Assembly (NCBI GenBank): GCA_029055625.1
Contig: JAIDCY010000114.1
Span: 1-39,725 of the forward strand
Direction of reading: 5' to 3'
Length of the DNA stretch: 39,725 nt
Source of the DNA: Ruminococcus sp.
GTDB lineage: Bacteria > Bacillota > Clostridia > Oscillospirales > Ruminococcaceae
Shown piece by piece: positions 1-7,309 of this stretch. The position numbers and the translations under genes were made by a program. The notes under the pieces were generated by a model. That model did no database searches. It worked only from the letters and a program-made list of their open reading frames with translations, and was not told the DNA's origin. The stretch's first letter is position 1. Every line of letters begins with the position of its first letter.

Positions 1-110
1 GTTTTATTCATTGTACTATATTTTTCGGGAAAAATCAATTAAGCGATTTTTAAGATTTTGTAAAAAAAAAAAATAAATTAGTTATATTAACCAATATTGA
101 AGAATATGAC

Positions 111-141
111 AAAAAAATACCCCTCCGGACAGTCAGAGGGG
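111..141 (-). terminator. Rho-independent terminator of tRNA-Gln
   Basis: Read on the minus strand, a CCCCTC / GAGGGG stem closes a 10-nt loop and is followed by a run of seven T after TA. It lies just downstream of the tRNA-Gln gene and in the correct orientation for it. Confidence 0.85.
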
Positions 142-150
142 GGAGTTGAA

Positions 151-223
151 TTGGAGTAGCTGGATTTGAACCAGCGAAATGACAGAGTCAAAGTCTGTTG
201 CCTTACCGCTTGGCTATACCCCA
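151..223 (-). tRNA. tRNA-Gln (anticodon UUG)
   Basis: The minus strand folds as a standard 73-nt cloverleaf. The acceptor arms TGGGGTA and TACTCCA pair with one G-U. The anticodon stem ACAGA/TCTGT closes the loop CTTTGAC, placing anticodon TTG at 189-191. The T arm carries GGTTCAAATCC. The discriminator base is A, and CCA is not encoded. It has its own promoter upstream and its own terminator downstream, so it is a single-gene transcription unit. UUG reads CAA and, by wobble, CAG. Confidence 0.95.
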
Positions 224-236
224 TTGTTACCGTATC

Positions 237-265
237 ATTATACCACATCATTTTATAAAAATCAA
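237..265 (-). promoter_or_regulatory. Sigma-A-type promoter for tRNA-Gln
   Basis: On the minus strand, TTGATT and TATAAT are separated by 17 nt, with an extended -10 TG one base upstream of the hexamer. The -10 sits 13 bp ahead of the tRNA 5' end. Confidence 0.75.
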
Positions 266-298
266 TAGCAAATGATATATTTTTTTATTTTAACAAAA

Positions 299-362
299 AT
301 GCACAATCCATAATTAAGAATTAAAAATTAATAATTATGAATTATGCATTATGAATTATGAA
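299..362. repeat. AT-rich intergenic repeat (AATTATGAATTATGCATTATG type)
   Basis: This spacer is made almost entirely of repeated AATTAT, AATTCAT and GCATTAT words and begins with TGCACAAT. Closely similar tracts occur at 29372-29406 and 34053-34092, always in a spacer just after a stop codon. No ORF, promoter or hairpin terminator is evident in it. It may be a degenerate miniature repeat; its function is unknown. Confidence 0.5.
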
Positions 363-1322
363 TTAATAAAACGTTGCTACTTCTTTTTCCGGAGGTGCGG
401 ACGGTGCATAATCCGTCACGAAAAGTACCGGACCTTTTCCCTTATATAGCTTATGTTTCTGAACTTTTATCTTTGCGGTAATCATTAACCAACATTTTTC
501 CGGTATCTTTGAAGCATCTTCAAACTGTGTCGCACACCAGCAGTACTGTATATCCTCTACACAACAGGTCATTATGTGCCTACCGGTTGCGAGAGTATTT
601 TTAGGGAACTTCGGATTTTTAGCCGTCAACGCCTTGAATGTTATCGTTTTACCGTCGTATTTTTCGGGTTCTTCCATGATGTCACGATACCATAACGCAA
701 AATCATTATCCTGTATCACGATATGTTCCGCCTCTATGTCAAACGGTAACGGGTCTTCTATATCATCGTATGCTACAGTACCGTCCGTATACTCAAAGGC
801 TATTTCACAACGCCTGCTCACACCTCTTACAATCTGGTGGAACTGTTCCGGATTATAACTTCTTTCAAAACGATTGAATACAACCAGTTCGCATACATTG
901 AACTTATCAACTACCAGACTACGCATATTTGCGTTATACTGCGGAAAAGTAGTCGCATCCACAAAGCACATCACCTGATAGAATGCCCATCCATCCGGTA
1001 CGGCATCAAAAAGCTCGTTAATCTGCCACATACCGTTATACTCTATTATTACTCTTTCCGCTTTGCACTCGTCCATAAGTCGTTGCAGATTTTCGGGTGT
1101 CATATCTGATTTATCGTCGACGATACGCAGAAATATGTTGTCTCTCTTGAAGTTGGTGGTATCGTATTCCTCTTCACCCTCTTCAAATACAAGCAGTAAA
1201 GTACGTTCGCCGGTATTGAACCGCTTATCTTCGAGGGTTTCCTGAATGAACTTTGTTTTTCCCGATTCGAGAAATCCTAAAAACAGATAGACCGGTATCA
1301 TCTCTTCTTCATCGTAAGGCAT
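363..1322 (-). CDS. CobW-like P-loop GTPase fused to a YcgQ/TIGR03943-like C-terminal domain
   Basis: The protein has 319 residues. The N-terminal part (about 8-185) has a COG0523-like P-loop, GFLESGKT at 16-23, and an NRFE segment where the guanine-recognition motif is expected. It lacks the CxCC metal motif of its neighbour. The C-terminal part (about 215-310) contains GRHIMTCCVEDIQYCW, resembling the conserved CC-containing region of YcgQ/TIGR03943 proteins, which normally partner a DUF318-type permease. The start is supported by GGAGGT 6 nt upstream. It is the second gene of a two-gene operon, 12 nt after the His-rich COG0523 gene. I infer a role in metal handling; the metal and the partner are not shown. 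Domain assignment at the C-terminus is by motif recall and is moderately secure. Confidence 0.75.
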   Translation of the reverse strand: MPYDEEEMIPVYLFLGFLESGKTKFIQETLEDKRFNTGERTLLLVFEEGEEEYDTTNFKRDNIFLRIVDDKSDMTPENLQRLMDECKAERVIIEYNGMWQINELFDAVPDGWAFYQVMCFVDATTFPQYNANMRSLVVDKFNVCELVVFNRFERSYNPEQFHQIVRGVSRRCEIAFEYTDGTVAYDDIEDPLPFDIEAEHIVIQDNDFALWYRDIMEEPEKYDGKTITFKALTAKNPKFPKNTLATGRHIMTCCVEDIQYCWCATQFEDASKIPEKCWLMITAKIKVQKHKLYKGKGPVLFVTDYAPSAPPEKEVATFY

Positions 1323-1334
1323 TAAATTACCTCC

Positions 1335-2414
1335 TTATTCAGCGTGAAAAAGTTCGGCTATCGCTTTTTCGTCGATTCCTGAACCTATTACGCATAGTCT
1401 GCCGATAGTTCCCGCACTTCCACGGCGTATATCCGGCGTATTCGGTACGTAATCAAAGTGAATCCATTCGCCGTCAGTGGACGGTACTATACCTTTCGCA
1501 CGTAAAATCATACCGTATTCGCTGAAATCCGACAGACTTTCAAGAGCGTTCCTGATTTCATCTTCTGTATAAGGTCTTGCGGTTTCCTTACCCCAGCTTG
1601 TGAAAACGTCGTCAGCGTGGTGGTGATGATGATGTTCATGATGTTCATGACACCCACACGTACAATCTTCACCGTGTTCGTGTTCGTGGTGTTCGTGATG
1701 ATGTTCTTCTTCGTGTTCGTGGTCGTGACAATGACATTCTTCACCGTCTTCATGGTGATGATGTTCATGATGATGTTGATGTTCTTCATGGAGCAGGTGT
1801 TTTAATTCGTCGTCAAGCGTATTTTTCTGTGTCATTGCGTCAATGAGTTGAGAACCGGTAAGCTGTTCCCACTCCGTCGTAACAATCGGTGCGGACGGGT
1901 TACATACACGCAGACGTTTTATGCAGTCGTCGAGTTTTTCCTGTGAAACGCCTTTAGTATGGCTCAGTATCAGACAGCTTGCATAGGTTATCTGATTATC
2001 AAAGAATTCGCCGAAGTTTTTCTGATACATCTTGCATTTCTTAACATCTACTACGGTAGTGAAGCCGTCAAGTTCTACGTCGTGAAGATGAATATTCTGT
2101 ACCGCCTTTATAACGTCGCTTAACTTGCCCACTCCGGAAGGTTCAATCAGAACACGGTCGGGGTGGTACTGTTCTATTACCTGTTCAAGAGCCTTTCCGA
2201 AATCTCCAACAAGACTACAGCAGATACAACCGGAATTCATTTCCGTAACCTCTATACCGGCATCCTGAAGAAATCCGCCGTCAATGCCAATCTGTCCGAA
2301 CTCGTTTTCAATAAGTACGAGTTTTTCCCCCTGGTAACCCTCGGAAATCAGTTTCTTTATCAAAGTAGTCTTACCTGCTCCGAGAAATCCGGAAAAAATT
2401 GTAATTTTCGTCAT
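1335..2414 (-). CDS. COG0523 (CobW/ZNG1-type) metal-chaperone GTPase with a His-rich tract
   Basis: This is a 359-residue G3E-family GTPase that by family precedent loads or inserts metal, often zinc, into client proteins. It has the P-loop GFLGAGKTT near the N-terminus, the family CxCC motif in SGCICCS (about residue 65), and a Glu-rich switch segment IENEFGQIGIDG. Around residues 210-270 lies a long low-complexity insert of His, Glu, Asp and Cys, an obvious metal-binding tract. The CobW C-terminal domain follows. I chose the ATG at 2414 rather than the upstream GTG at 2423 because AAAAGAAG lies 8-9 nt before the ATG. It leads a two-gene operon with its own promoter and a palindrome in the leader, compatible with metal-responsive control. 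Zinc is the most likely ligand, but nickel or cobalt are not excluded. Confidence 0.9.
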   Translation of the reverse strand: MTKITIFSGFLGAGKTTLIKKLISEGYQGEKLVLIENEFGQIGIDGGFLQDAGIEVTEMNSGCICCSLVGDFGKALEQVIEQYHPDRVLIEPSGVGKLSDVIKAVQNIHLHDVELDGFTTVVDVKKCKMYQKNFGEFFDNQITYASCLILSHTKGVSQEKLDDCIKRLRVCNPSAPIVTTEWEQLTGSQLIDAMTQKNTLDDELKHLLHEEHQHHHEHHHHEDGEECHCHDHEHEEEHHHEHHEHEHGEDCTCGCHEHHEHHHHHHADDVFTSWGKETARPYTEDEIRNALESLSDFSEYGMILRAKGIVPSTDGEWIHFDYVPNTPDIRRGSAGTIGRLCVIGSGIDEKAIAELFHAE

Positions 2415-2445
2415 ATAAAACACTTCTTTTCTTTATATATTCGCC

Positions 2446-2461
2446 ACCGTATCCGTACGGT
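2446..2461. promoter_or_regulatory. Palindrome in the COG0523 operon leader
   Basis: ACCGTA and TACGGT form a perfect 6-bp inverted repeat with a 4-nt spacer. It sits 10 nt downstream of the -10 box, where a repressor would block transcription. It does not match a Zur or Fur box that I recognise, so the regulator is unknown. Confidence 0.4.
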
Positions 2462-2471
2462 ACGTAATACT

Positions 2472-2500
2472 ATTATATCACCCTTTACCGAAAAATGCAA
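2472..2500 (-). promoter_or_regulatory. Promoter of the COG0523 operon
   Basis: On the minus strand, TTGCAT and TATAAT are spaced by 17 nt, with TGA directly before the -10 (extended -10). Confidence 0.75.
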
Positions 2501-2549
2501 GTATTATTTTGGGTATAATTAGTAAAATTTGAAAACTTTAAAAAATTAC

Positions 2550-2578
2550 TGGAAATTTTATCGGAAGTGTGTTATAAT
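2550..2578 (+). promoter_or_regulatory. Promoter of the oxaloacetate decarboxylase operon
   Basis: TGGAAA, 17 nt, then a perfect TATAAT preceded by TGT (extended -10). It lies 33 nt upstream of the oadA start. Confidence 0.65.
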
Positions 2579-2611
2579 AAAACCGTGAATTTATGTAAGG
2601 AGGAATTGTAC

Positions 2612-4018
2612 ATGAAAAAAGTACAGATTACAGAAACCGTTCTGCGTGATGCTAATCAGTCACTTATGGCGACACGTCTTCCGTATTCCGACTATGAAGA
2701 TATTCTGTCGGATATGAACAGAGCAGGCTATTACTCTATCGAGTGCTGGGGTGGTGCGACTTTCGATTCCTGTCTGCGATACCTCAATGAAGACCCCTGG
2801 GAACGTCTCCGGAATCTCCGGAAACATCTTCCCGATAACAGGCTTCAGATGCTCTTAAGAGGTCAGAACCTGCTCGGCTATAAACACTATCATGACGACG
2901 TTGTGGAAAAATTCATAGAACTTTCCATAAAAAACGGTATCGACATAATACGTATCTTCGACGCTCTCAACGATTTCCGGAATCTCGGTACAGCTCTTGA
3001 AGCTACTATGAAATACGCAACCCCGAAAACTATCGCCTCCGGTTGTATATCCTATACACAAAGTCCGGTGCATACTGTAAAGAAATACATACAGATGTGT
3101 AAGGAACTCAAACGTATGGGATTCCAGACGATATGTTTAAAAGATATGGCAGGTACTATGACACCATATGAGGCGGAACATCTTATAAAAGGTATAAAAG
3201 ATGCGGTGGGTGATATACCGCTGATACTGCATACACACTGTACAACCGGTATGGCTTATATGACGCTCACAAAGGCTATAGAATCCGGCATAGACGTAAT
3301 AGACTGTGCAACATCATGTTTTTCCGGCGGTACGTCTCAGCCGTCGACGGAAACAATGTTCTATGCTCTCCAACAATACGGCATTGAAACCGGTCTTGAC
3401 GAAAACATCATAAACAAGGTAAACGATTACTTCAAACCTATAAAACAAAAATACGTTGATAACGGACAGATTAACCCGAAAAGTCTTTCTACAGATGCTC
3501 AGGCACTCGTATATAAAGTCCCCGGCGGTATGCTGTCGAACATGATAGCAAATCTCACCGATATGAAATCTATGGACAAATTCGACGATGCACTTAAAGA
3601 AATACCGAAAGTAAGAAAAGATTTAGGCTATCCGCCGCTTGTAACCCCTCTGTCGCAGATGGTAGGTAATCAGGCGGTAACTAACGTACTTGTAGGCGAA
3701 CGATACAAGAATATTTCCAAAGAGGTAAAAAACTACATAAAAGGTGAATATGGTATCGCTCCGGCATCTGTAAGTGAGGAACTCATTACAAAAGTAATCG
3801 GCAAAGGTGGTAAACCGGTAGACTGTCGCATTGAAGACCGCAAACGTACCGGTGAAGAATTTGAAACCGCACGGGAAGCATTAGGAGATTTAGCACGTTC
3901 GGAAGAGGACATAATGAGTTATATATGCTATCCGGACCAGACAATTAAATTCCTGAAAGACCGCAAGGCTAAAGAAGAAAACGAAGCAGTCTATACAATC
4001 GAAGCAATCGAAGACTAA
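2612..4018 (+). CDS. oadA: Oxaloacetate decarboxylase alpha subunit (carboxyltransferase)
   Basis: The 468-residue carboxyltransferase moves the carboxyl group from oxaloacetate to biotin, the first step of the Na+-pumping decarboxylase. TIM-barrel motifs are present in order: DANQS, RGQNLLGY, SYTQSP, LKDMAGTMTP (with the lysine usually carboxylated) and LHTHC (metal histidines). The conserved PYC/OADA domain follows. The protein stops after this domain, so the biotinyl domain of full-length OadA is absent; it is supplied by a separate gene at 4373. The start is set by AAGGAGG 8 nt upstream; the open frame extends 15 codons further but without a ribosome site. Pyruvate carboxylase subunit B is an alternative, but the oadG and oadB neighbours decide for the membrane decarboxylase. 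Confidence 0.93.
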   Translation: MKKVQITETVLRDANQSLMATRLPYSDYEDILSDMNRAGYYSIECWGGATFDSCLRYLNEDPWERLRNLRKHLPDNRLQMLLRGQNLLGYKHYHDDVVEKFIELSIKNGIDIIRIFDALNDFRNLGTALEATMKYATPKTIASGCISYTQSPVHTVKKYIQMCKELKRMGFQTICLKDMAGTMTPYEAEHLIKGIKDAVGDIPLILHTHCTTGMAYMTLTKAIESGIDVIDCATSCFSGGTSQPSTETMFYALQQYGIETGLDENIINKVNDYFKPIKQKYVDNGQINPKSLSTDAQALVYKVPGGMLSNMIANLTDMKSMDKFDDALKEIPKVRKDLGYPPLVTPLSQMVGNQAVTNVLVGERYKNISKEVKNYIKGEYGIAPASVSEELITKVIGKGGKPVDCRIEDRKRTGEEFETAREALGDLARSEEDIMSYICYPDQTIKFLKDRKAKEENEAVYTIEAIED

Positions 4019-4030
4019 GGGGGGATTTAT

Positions 4031-4372
4031 ATGAATATAGCAGATGCCGGAATTACTGCGATATTCGGTTATTTAGTCGTATTCTCCGGACTTCTTATAC
4101 TTATGATAGTAATATCTGCAATGGGTAGTTATTTCAAGTCAAGGGAAAAAGAGGTCACAGATACGGCAGAACCTGTACAGAAAAAACAGTCACCGAATAA
4201 GATTCCGAAACTTAAGAAAGTAAATAAACCCGTCGCAAAAGGTTCAGCCGGACGTGTAAAATTATATGACGTTTCCGATAAGGAAGCCGCTATGATTATG
4301 GCAATAGTAGCTGATACCATGCAGAAACCTATCAATGAACTGCATTTTATTTCAATAAAGGAGGTAAAATAA
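4031..4372 (+). CDS. oadG: Oxaloacetate decarboxylase gamma subunit (OadG family)
   Basis: This is a 113-residue protein with one membrane segment at about residues 13-32, a Lys/Pro-rich linker and a short conserved C-terminal helix. That layout is typical of OadG, which anchors the alpha subunit to the membrane beta subunit and helps assembly. It sits 12 nt after oadA with GGGGGA upstream of the ATG. Its stop is followed directly by the ATG of the biotin carrier gene, indicating translational coupling. Sequence conservation in OadG is low, so the call leans on topology and position. Confidence 0.8.
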   Translation: MNIADAGITAIFGYLVVFSGLLILMIVISAMGSYFKSREKEVTDTAEPVQKKQSPNKIPKLKKVNKPVAKGSAGRVKLYDVSDKEAAMIMAIVADTMQKPINELHFISIKEVK

Positions 4373-4774
4373 ATGAAGTACAGAGTTACGTTAAACGGAA
4401 AGACTTACGAAGTCGAAGTAGAACACGGTAAAGCGGTACTGCTTGACGAATACGAAGCCCTCGCACCTGCTCCGAAAAATACGGCAGTACCCGAACCGGC
4501 AGAAGCTGTAACGGTAGCAACTCCGGCTACTCCCGCACCTGCTCCGGTAAGTATCGCTGACGGTGAAACTATTTCCGCTCCTATGCCTGGAAACATTATC
4601 CGTATCGACGTTAAAGAGGGCGACAAAGTCAAATCCGGTCAGGTACTCGTCATACTGGAGGCTATGAAAATGGAAAACGAAATAGTCGCCACCAAAGACG
4701 GTACAATAGTACAGGTAGTCACCAGTAAGGGAGCGGTTGTAGAAACAGGTTCGCCACTGATTGTAATATCATAA
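4373..4774 (+). CDS. Biotin carboxyl carrier protein of the decarboxylase
   Basis: The 133-residue protein has a short N-terminal domain, an Ala/Pro/Thr/Val-rich flexible linker (about 30-62) and a C-terminal biotinyl domain with EAMKMENE; the biotin-accepting lysine is Lys99. It carries the carboxyl group between the alpha subunit active site and the membrane beta subunit. It starts immediately after the oadG stop, using AAAGGAGG inside the end of oadG. The linker matches that of fused OadA proteins, so the gene looks like the detached tail of OadA. Confidence 0.92.
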   Translation: MKYRVTLNGKTYEVEVEHGKAVLLDEYEALAPAPKNTAVPEPAEAVTVATPATPAPAPVSIADGETISAPMPGNIIRIDVKEGDKVKSGQVLVILEAMKMENEIVATKDGTIVQVVTSKGAVVETGSPLIVIS

Positions 4775-4790
4775 AGGGGGTACTTGTTAT

Positions 4791-6017
4791 ATGGATATTC
4801 TCGAAACTCTCAGAACCCTCATATCAGATTCCGGTTTTGCCGGTTTTTTCGTGGAAGAGGGTTACAAAAACCTCATAATGATATTGATTTCATTTCTGTT
4901 ACTGTACTTAGGTATAGTTAAAAAATTTGAACCGCTTCTGCTTGTCGGAATAGCTTTCGGCTGTCTGTTAGTAAACGTATCTAACTTCTTTTCCGGTGGT
5001 GCGAGTTCACCGGATGCGTTATATCACCCTGAACTATGGGACGAATTTCTCAATCATGACAGTGAATTTTATCACAGTTACGGTAACATCATGGCGAACG
5101 GCGGACTTCTTGACATTCTGTACATAGGCGTAAAATCCGGATTATATCCGTCGCTGATATTCTTAGGTGTCGGGGCAATGACAGATTTCGGTCCTTTGTT
5201 ATCTAACCCTAAAAGTTTATTACTCGGTGCAGCTGCTCAGATGGGTGTATTTCTCGCATTTTTCGGGGCGGTATGCCTCGGCTTTACCGGTGAGGAAGCG
5301 GCATCTATAGGAATAATAGGTGGTGCAGATGGTCCTACTGCGATATTCCTGACAACACGTCTTGCTCCGCATCTTCTCGGTCCTATTGCAATTGCGGCGT
5401 ATTCTTATATGGCATTGATACCTATGATTCAGCCCCCGTTAATGAAACTCCTTACCACCGAAAAAGAACGTCAGGTCGTAATGGAACAGAACAGAACAGT
5501 ATCAAAGACGGAAAAAATTATATTTCCTGTACTCGTTGCGGTATTCGTAATATTACTGTTACCGTCCACCGCACCGCTTGTAGGTTGCCTTATGCTCGGT
5601 AATCTCTGGAAAGAATGCGGAGTTACGGAAAGGCTTTCCGATACCGTACAGAATGCGTTAATGAATATAGTTACCGTATTTCTCGGAATATCAGTCGGAG
5701 CTACTACAGTAGCGTCAAGATTCCTTTCACTCGAAACGTTAAAAATAGTATGCCTCGGTCTGATTGCGTTCTGTTTCTCAACGATAGGCGGTTTACTGGT
5801 AGGCAAACTGATGTATAAACTGTCCGGAGGCAAAATAAATCCGCTGATTGGTTCTGCCGGAGTTTCTGCCGTACCTATGGCGGCGAGAGTGTCGCAGATA
5901 GAGGGTCAGAAGGCTAATCCTAAAAATTTCTTACTCATGCACGCTATGGGTCCGAACGTCGCCGGGGTAATCGGTTCTGCAATCGCTGCCGGATTCCTGC
6001 TTGCCGTATTCAAATAA
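4791..6017 (+). CDS. oadB: Na+-translocating decarboxylase beta subunit
   Basis: The 408-residue polytopic membrane protein decarboxylates carboxybiotin and exports Na+. It contains the family signature GIIGGADGPTAIFLTTRLAP, which holds the Asp needed for Na+ transport. It also has a second conserved block near the C-terminus (SAVPMAARVSQIEGQ, then MGPNVAGVIGSA). GGGGG precedes the ATG. It is the last gene of the four-gene operon and is followed by a strong terminator. Methylmalonyl-CoA and glutaconyl-CoA decarboxylases share this subunit; the OadA-type alpha subunit points to oxaloacetate. Confidence 0.93.
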   Translation: MDILETLRTLISDSGFAGFFVEEGYKNLIMILISFLLLYLGIVKKFEPLLLVGIAFGCLLVNVSNFFSGGASSPDALYHPELWDEFLNHDSEFYHSYGNIMANGGLLDILYIGVKSGLYPSLIFLGVGAMTDFGPLLSNPKSLLLGAAAQMGVFLAFFGAVCLGFTGEEAASIGIIGGADGPTAIFLTTRLAPHLLGPIAIAAYSYMALIPMIQPPLMKLLTTEKERQVVMEQNRTVSKTEKIIFPVLVAVFVILLLPSTAPLVGCLMLGNLWKECGVTERLSDTVQNALMNIVTVFLGISVGATTVASRFLSLETLKIVCLGLIAFCFSTIGGLLVGKLMYKLSGGKINPLIGSAGVSAVPMAARVSQIEGQKANPKNFLLMHAMGPNVAGVIGSAIAAGFLLAVFK

Positions 6018-6030
6018 TCTGTATATCCTG

Positions 6031-6064
6031 AATCCTGTGATGACAAGTCACGGGATTTTTTTTA
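6031..6064 (+). terminator. Terminator of the oad operon
   Basis: A 10-bp stem AATCCTGTGA / TCACGGGATT with one G-U pair and a 7-nt loop is followed by a T run. Confidence 0.92.
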
Positions 6065-6077
6065 TTATAAGTACGGG

Positions 6078-6106
6078 TTGACATTTCACATATTTTGCAT
6101 TATAAT
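6078..6106 (+). promoter_or_regulatory. Consensus sigma-A promoter for the carboxypeptidase cluster
   Basis: Perfect TTGACA and perfect TATAAT separated by exactly 17 nt, 33 nt upstream of the first gene. This should be a strong vegetative promoter. Confidence 0.93.
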
Positions 6107-6139
6107 AGAAAAGTAATCATAAAAAAGAGGTGAAAAATT

Positions 6140-7258
6140 TTGAAAAATAAAAGCAGAAAGAAAAAACAAGCCCGTAATCTGCTTATGGCTTTATTATTCC
6201 TGCTGATTATGATTTTTATATGTGGTGTTACAATTTATTTCTATGTAAAGGGAAATTCCGCAGAAAAAGTAATAGATGAACCCCCTACCCGTACAGGACT
6301 TCCGATACAGTCAACTATACAGAAGAATCCGGAATACATAGAAACTACTACAGAAGAAGAAAAAATTATTATCGATATATACCCCGAATGGACGGAAAAT
6401 TCAAAGAAACTTGACGTTGAAGAGGAGTACGCTTTAGGTTATGCCGTACTTATGAATGCCGATACTAACGAGATAGTAGCCGGATATAACGAAAGTTCAC
6501 CGATGTTTCCGGCATCACTTACGAAAATAATGGCGTTGATAGTAGCGGTGGAGAATATACAGAATATGTCCGACAGAATAACGATAACCGCCGATATGGT
6601 TTATCCTATGGCGGAGCAGGACGCCGTACTTGCCGGATTCCAGCCGGAAGATACCCCGACAGTAGAAGATGCGTTATACGGTATGGTATTGTGTTCCGGT
6701 GCGGATGCCACACTTGCAATAGCGGAATACGTATCAGGTTCAGAAGCGGAGTTCGTAAAGTTAATGAACAAAAAAGCGGAGGAAATGGGTCTTAAACGTA
6801 CGCATTTCACAAATGCCGTCGGATTACATAATAAAGGTCACTACAGCACGGCGGAGGATATGGCACTTATTCTGAATTATGCATTACAGGATAAAACCTG
6901 CAGGAAAATCATTTCCACATACGAATATATCGTACCACCTACTGAACAGAATCCGGAAGGCTATAATTTTGAAAGTACGTTTTTCAGTCGTATGTATGGC
7001 GACGAAGTACCTGATGTATCGGTAATGGGTGGAAAGACAGGCTTCACGGATGAAGCCGGAAACTGTATTGAAAGTTACGCAGAAATAAACGGTCAGACAT
7101 ATATTCTTGTCCTGTGCAAGTGCCGTGACAGGTGGACGGCTGTTTATGATACATTGAATATATACAGCGTATACGGAGCAGGCGGTGAAAAATACTACAC
7201 ATACGAAAAAGAAGAGGAAACTACTACAGAATCAGAAGATGAAATGTTTCCGTTCTGA
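6140..7258 (+). CDS. D-alanyl-D-alanine carboxypeptidase, peptidase S11 family, membrane-anchored
   Basis: This 372-residue low-molecular-weight penicillin-binding protein trims the terminal D-Ala from peptidoglycan stem peptides outside the cell. A basic N-terminus and one membrane segment (about 13-36) form an uncleaved anchor. The S11 active-site motifs are intact: SLTK with Ser126/Lys129, SGA at 186-188, and KTG at 299-301. The start is TTG at 6140, chosen because AGAGGTG lies 7 nt upstream. The C-terminus ends in a Glu/Thr-rich tail. It leads a three-gene cluster whose other two members look catalytically degenerate, so it is probably the only working enzyme of the set. Confidence 0.9.
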   Translation: MKNKSRKKKQARNLLMALLFLLIMIFICGVTIYFYVKGNSAEKVIDEPPTRTGLPIQSTIQKNPEYIETTTEEEKIIIDIYPEWTENSKKLDVEEEYALGYAVLMNADTNEIVAGYNESSPMFPASLTKIMALIVAVENIQNMSDRITITADMVYPMAEQDAVLAGFQPEDTPTVEDALYGMVLCSGADATLAIAEYVSGSEAEFVKLMNKKAEEMGLKRTHFTNAVGLHNKGHYSTAEDMALILNYALQDKTCRKIISTYEYIVPPTEQNPEGYNFESTFFSRMYGDEVPDVSVMGGKTGFTDEAGNCIESYAEINGQTYILVLCKCRDRWTAVYDTLNIYSVYGAGGEKYYTYEKEEETTTESEDEMFPF

Positions 7259-7269
7259 AACCGTCAAAA

Positions 7270-7283
7270 AATCTGTCTCCGGA
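7270..7283 (+). other. Perfect hairpin in the spacer between the first two carboxypeptidase-like genes
   Basis: CTGTC and GACAG enclose a TCCG tetraloop. No T run follows, so it is not a terminator. It could affect mRNA processing or stability in the 51-nt spacer. Confidence 0.4.
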
Positions 7284-7309
7284 CAGGTCTGACAACTTCG
7301 GAGGATTAT

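Noticed and set aside
1610-1800. Tandem CATGATGTTC-like DNA repeats as a possible minisatellite or CRISPR-like array
   Set aside because: The repetition is imperfect and follows the His codon run inside an intact gene; there are no unique spacers of constant size.
1508-1805. Open frames on both strands across the His-rich tract, rich in Met, Ile and Val
   Set aside because: They are frame-shifted shadows of the CAT/CAC-rich His codons of the COG0523 gene; no ribosome site or family resemblance.
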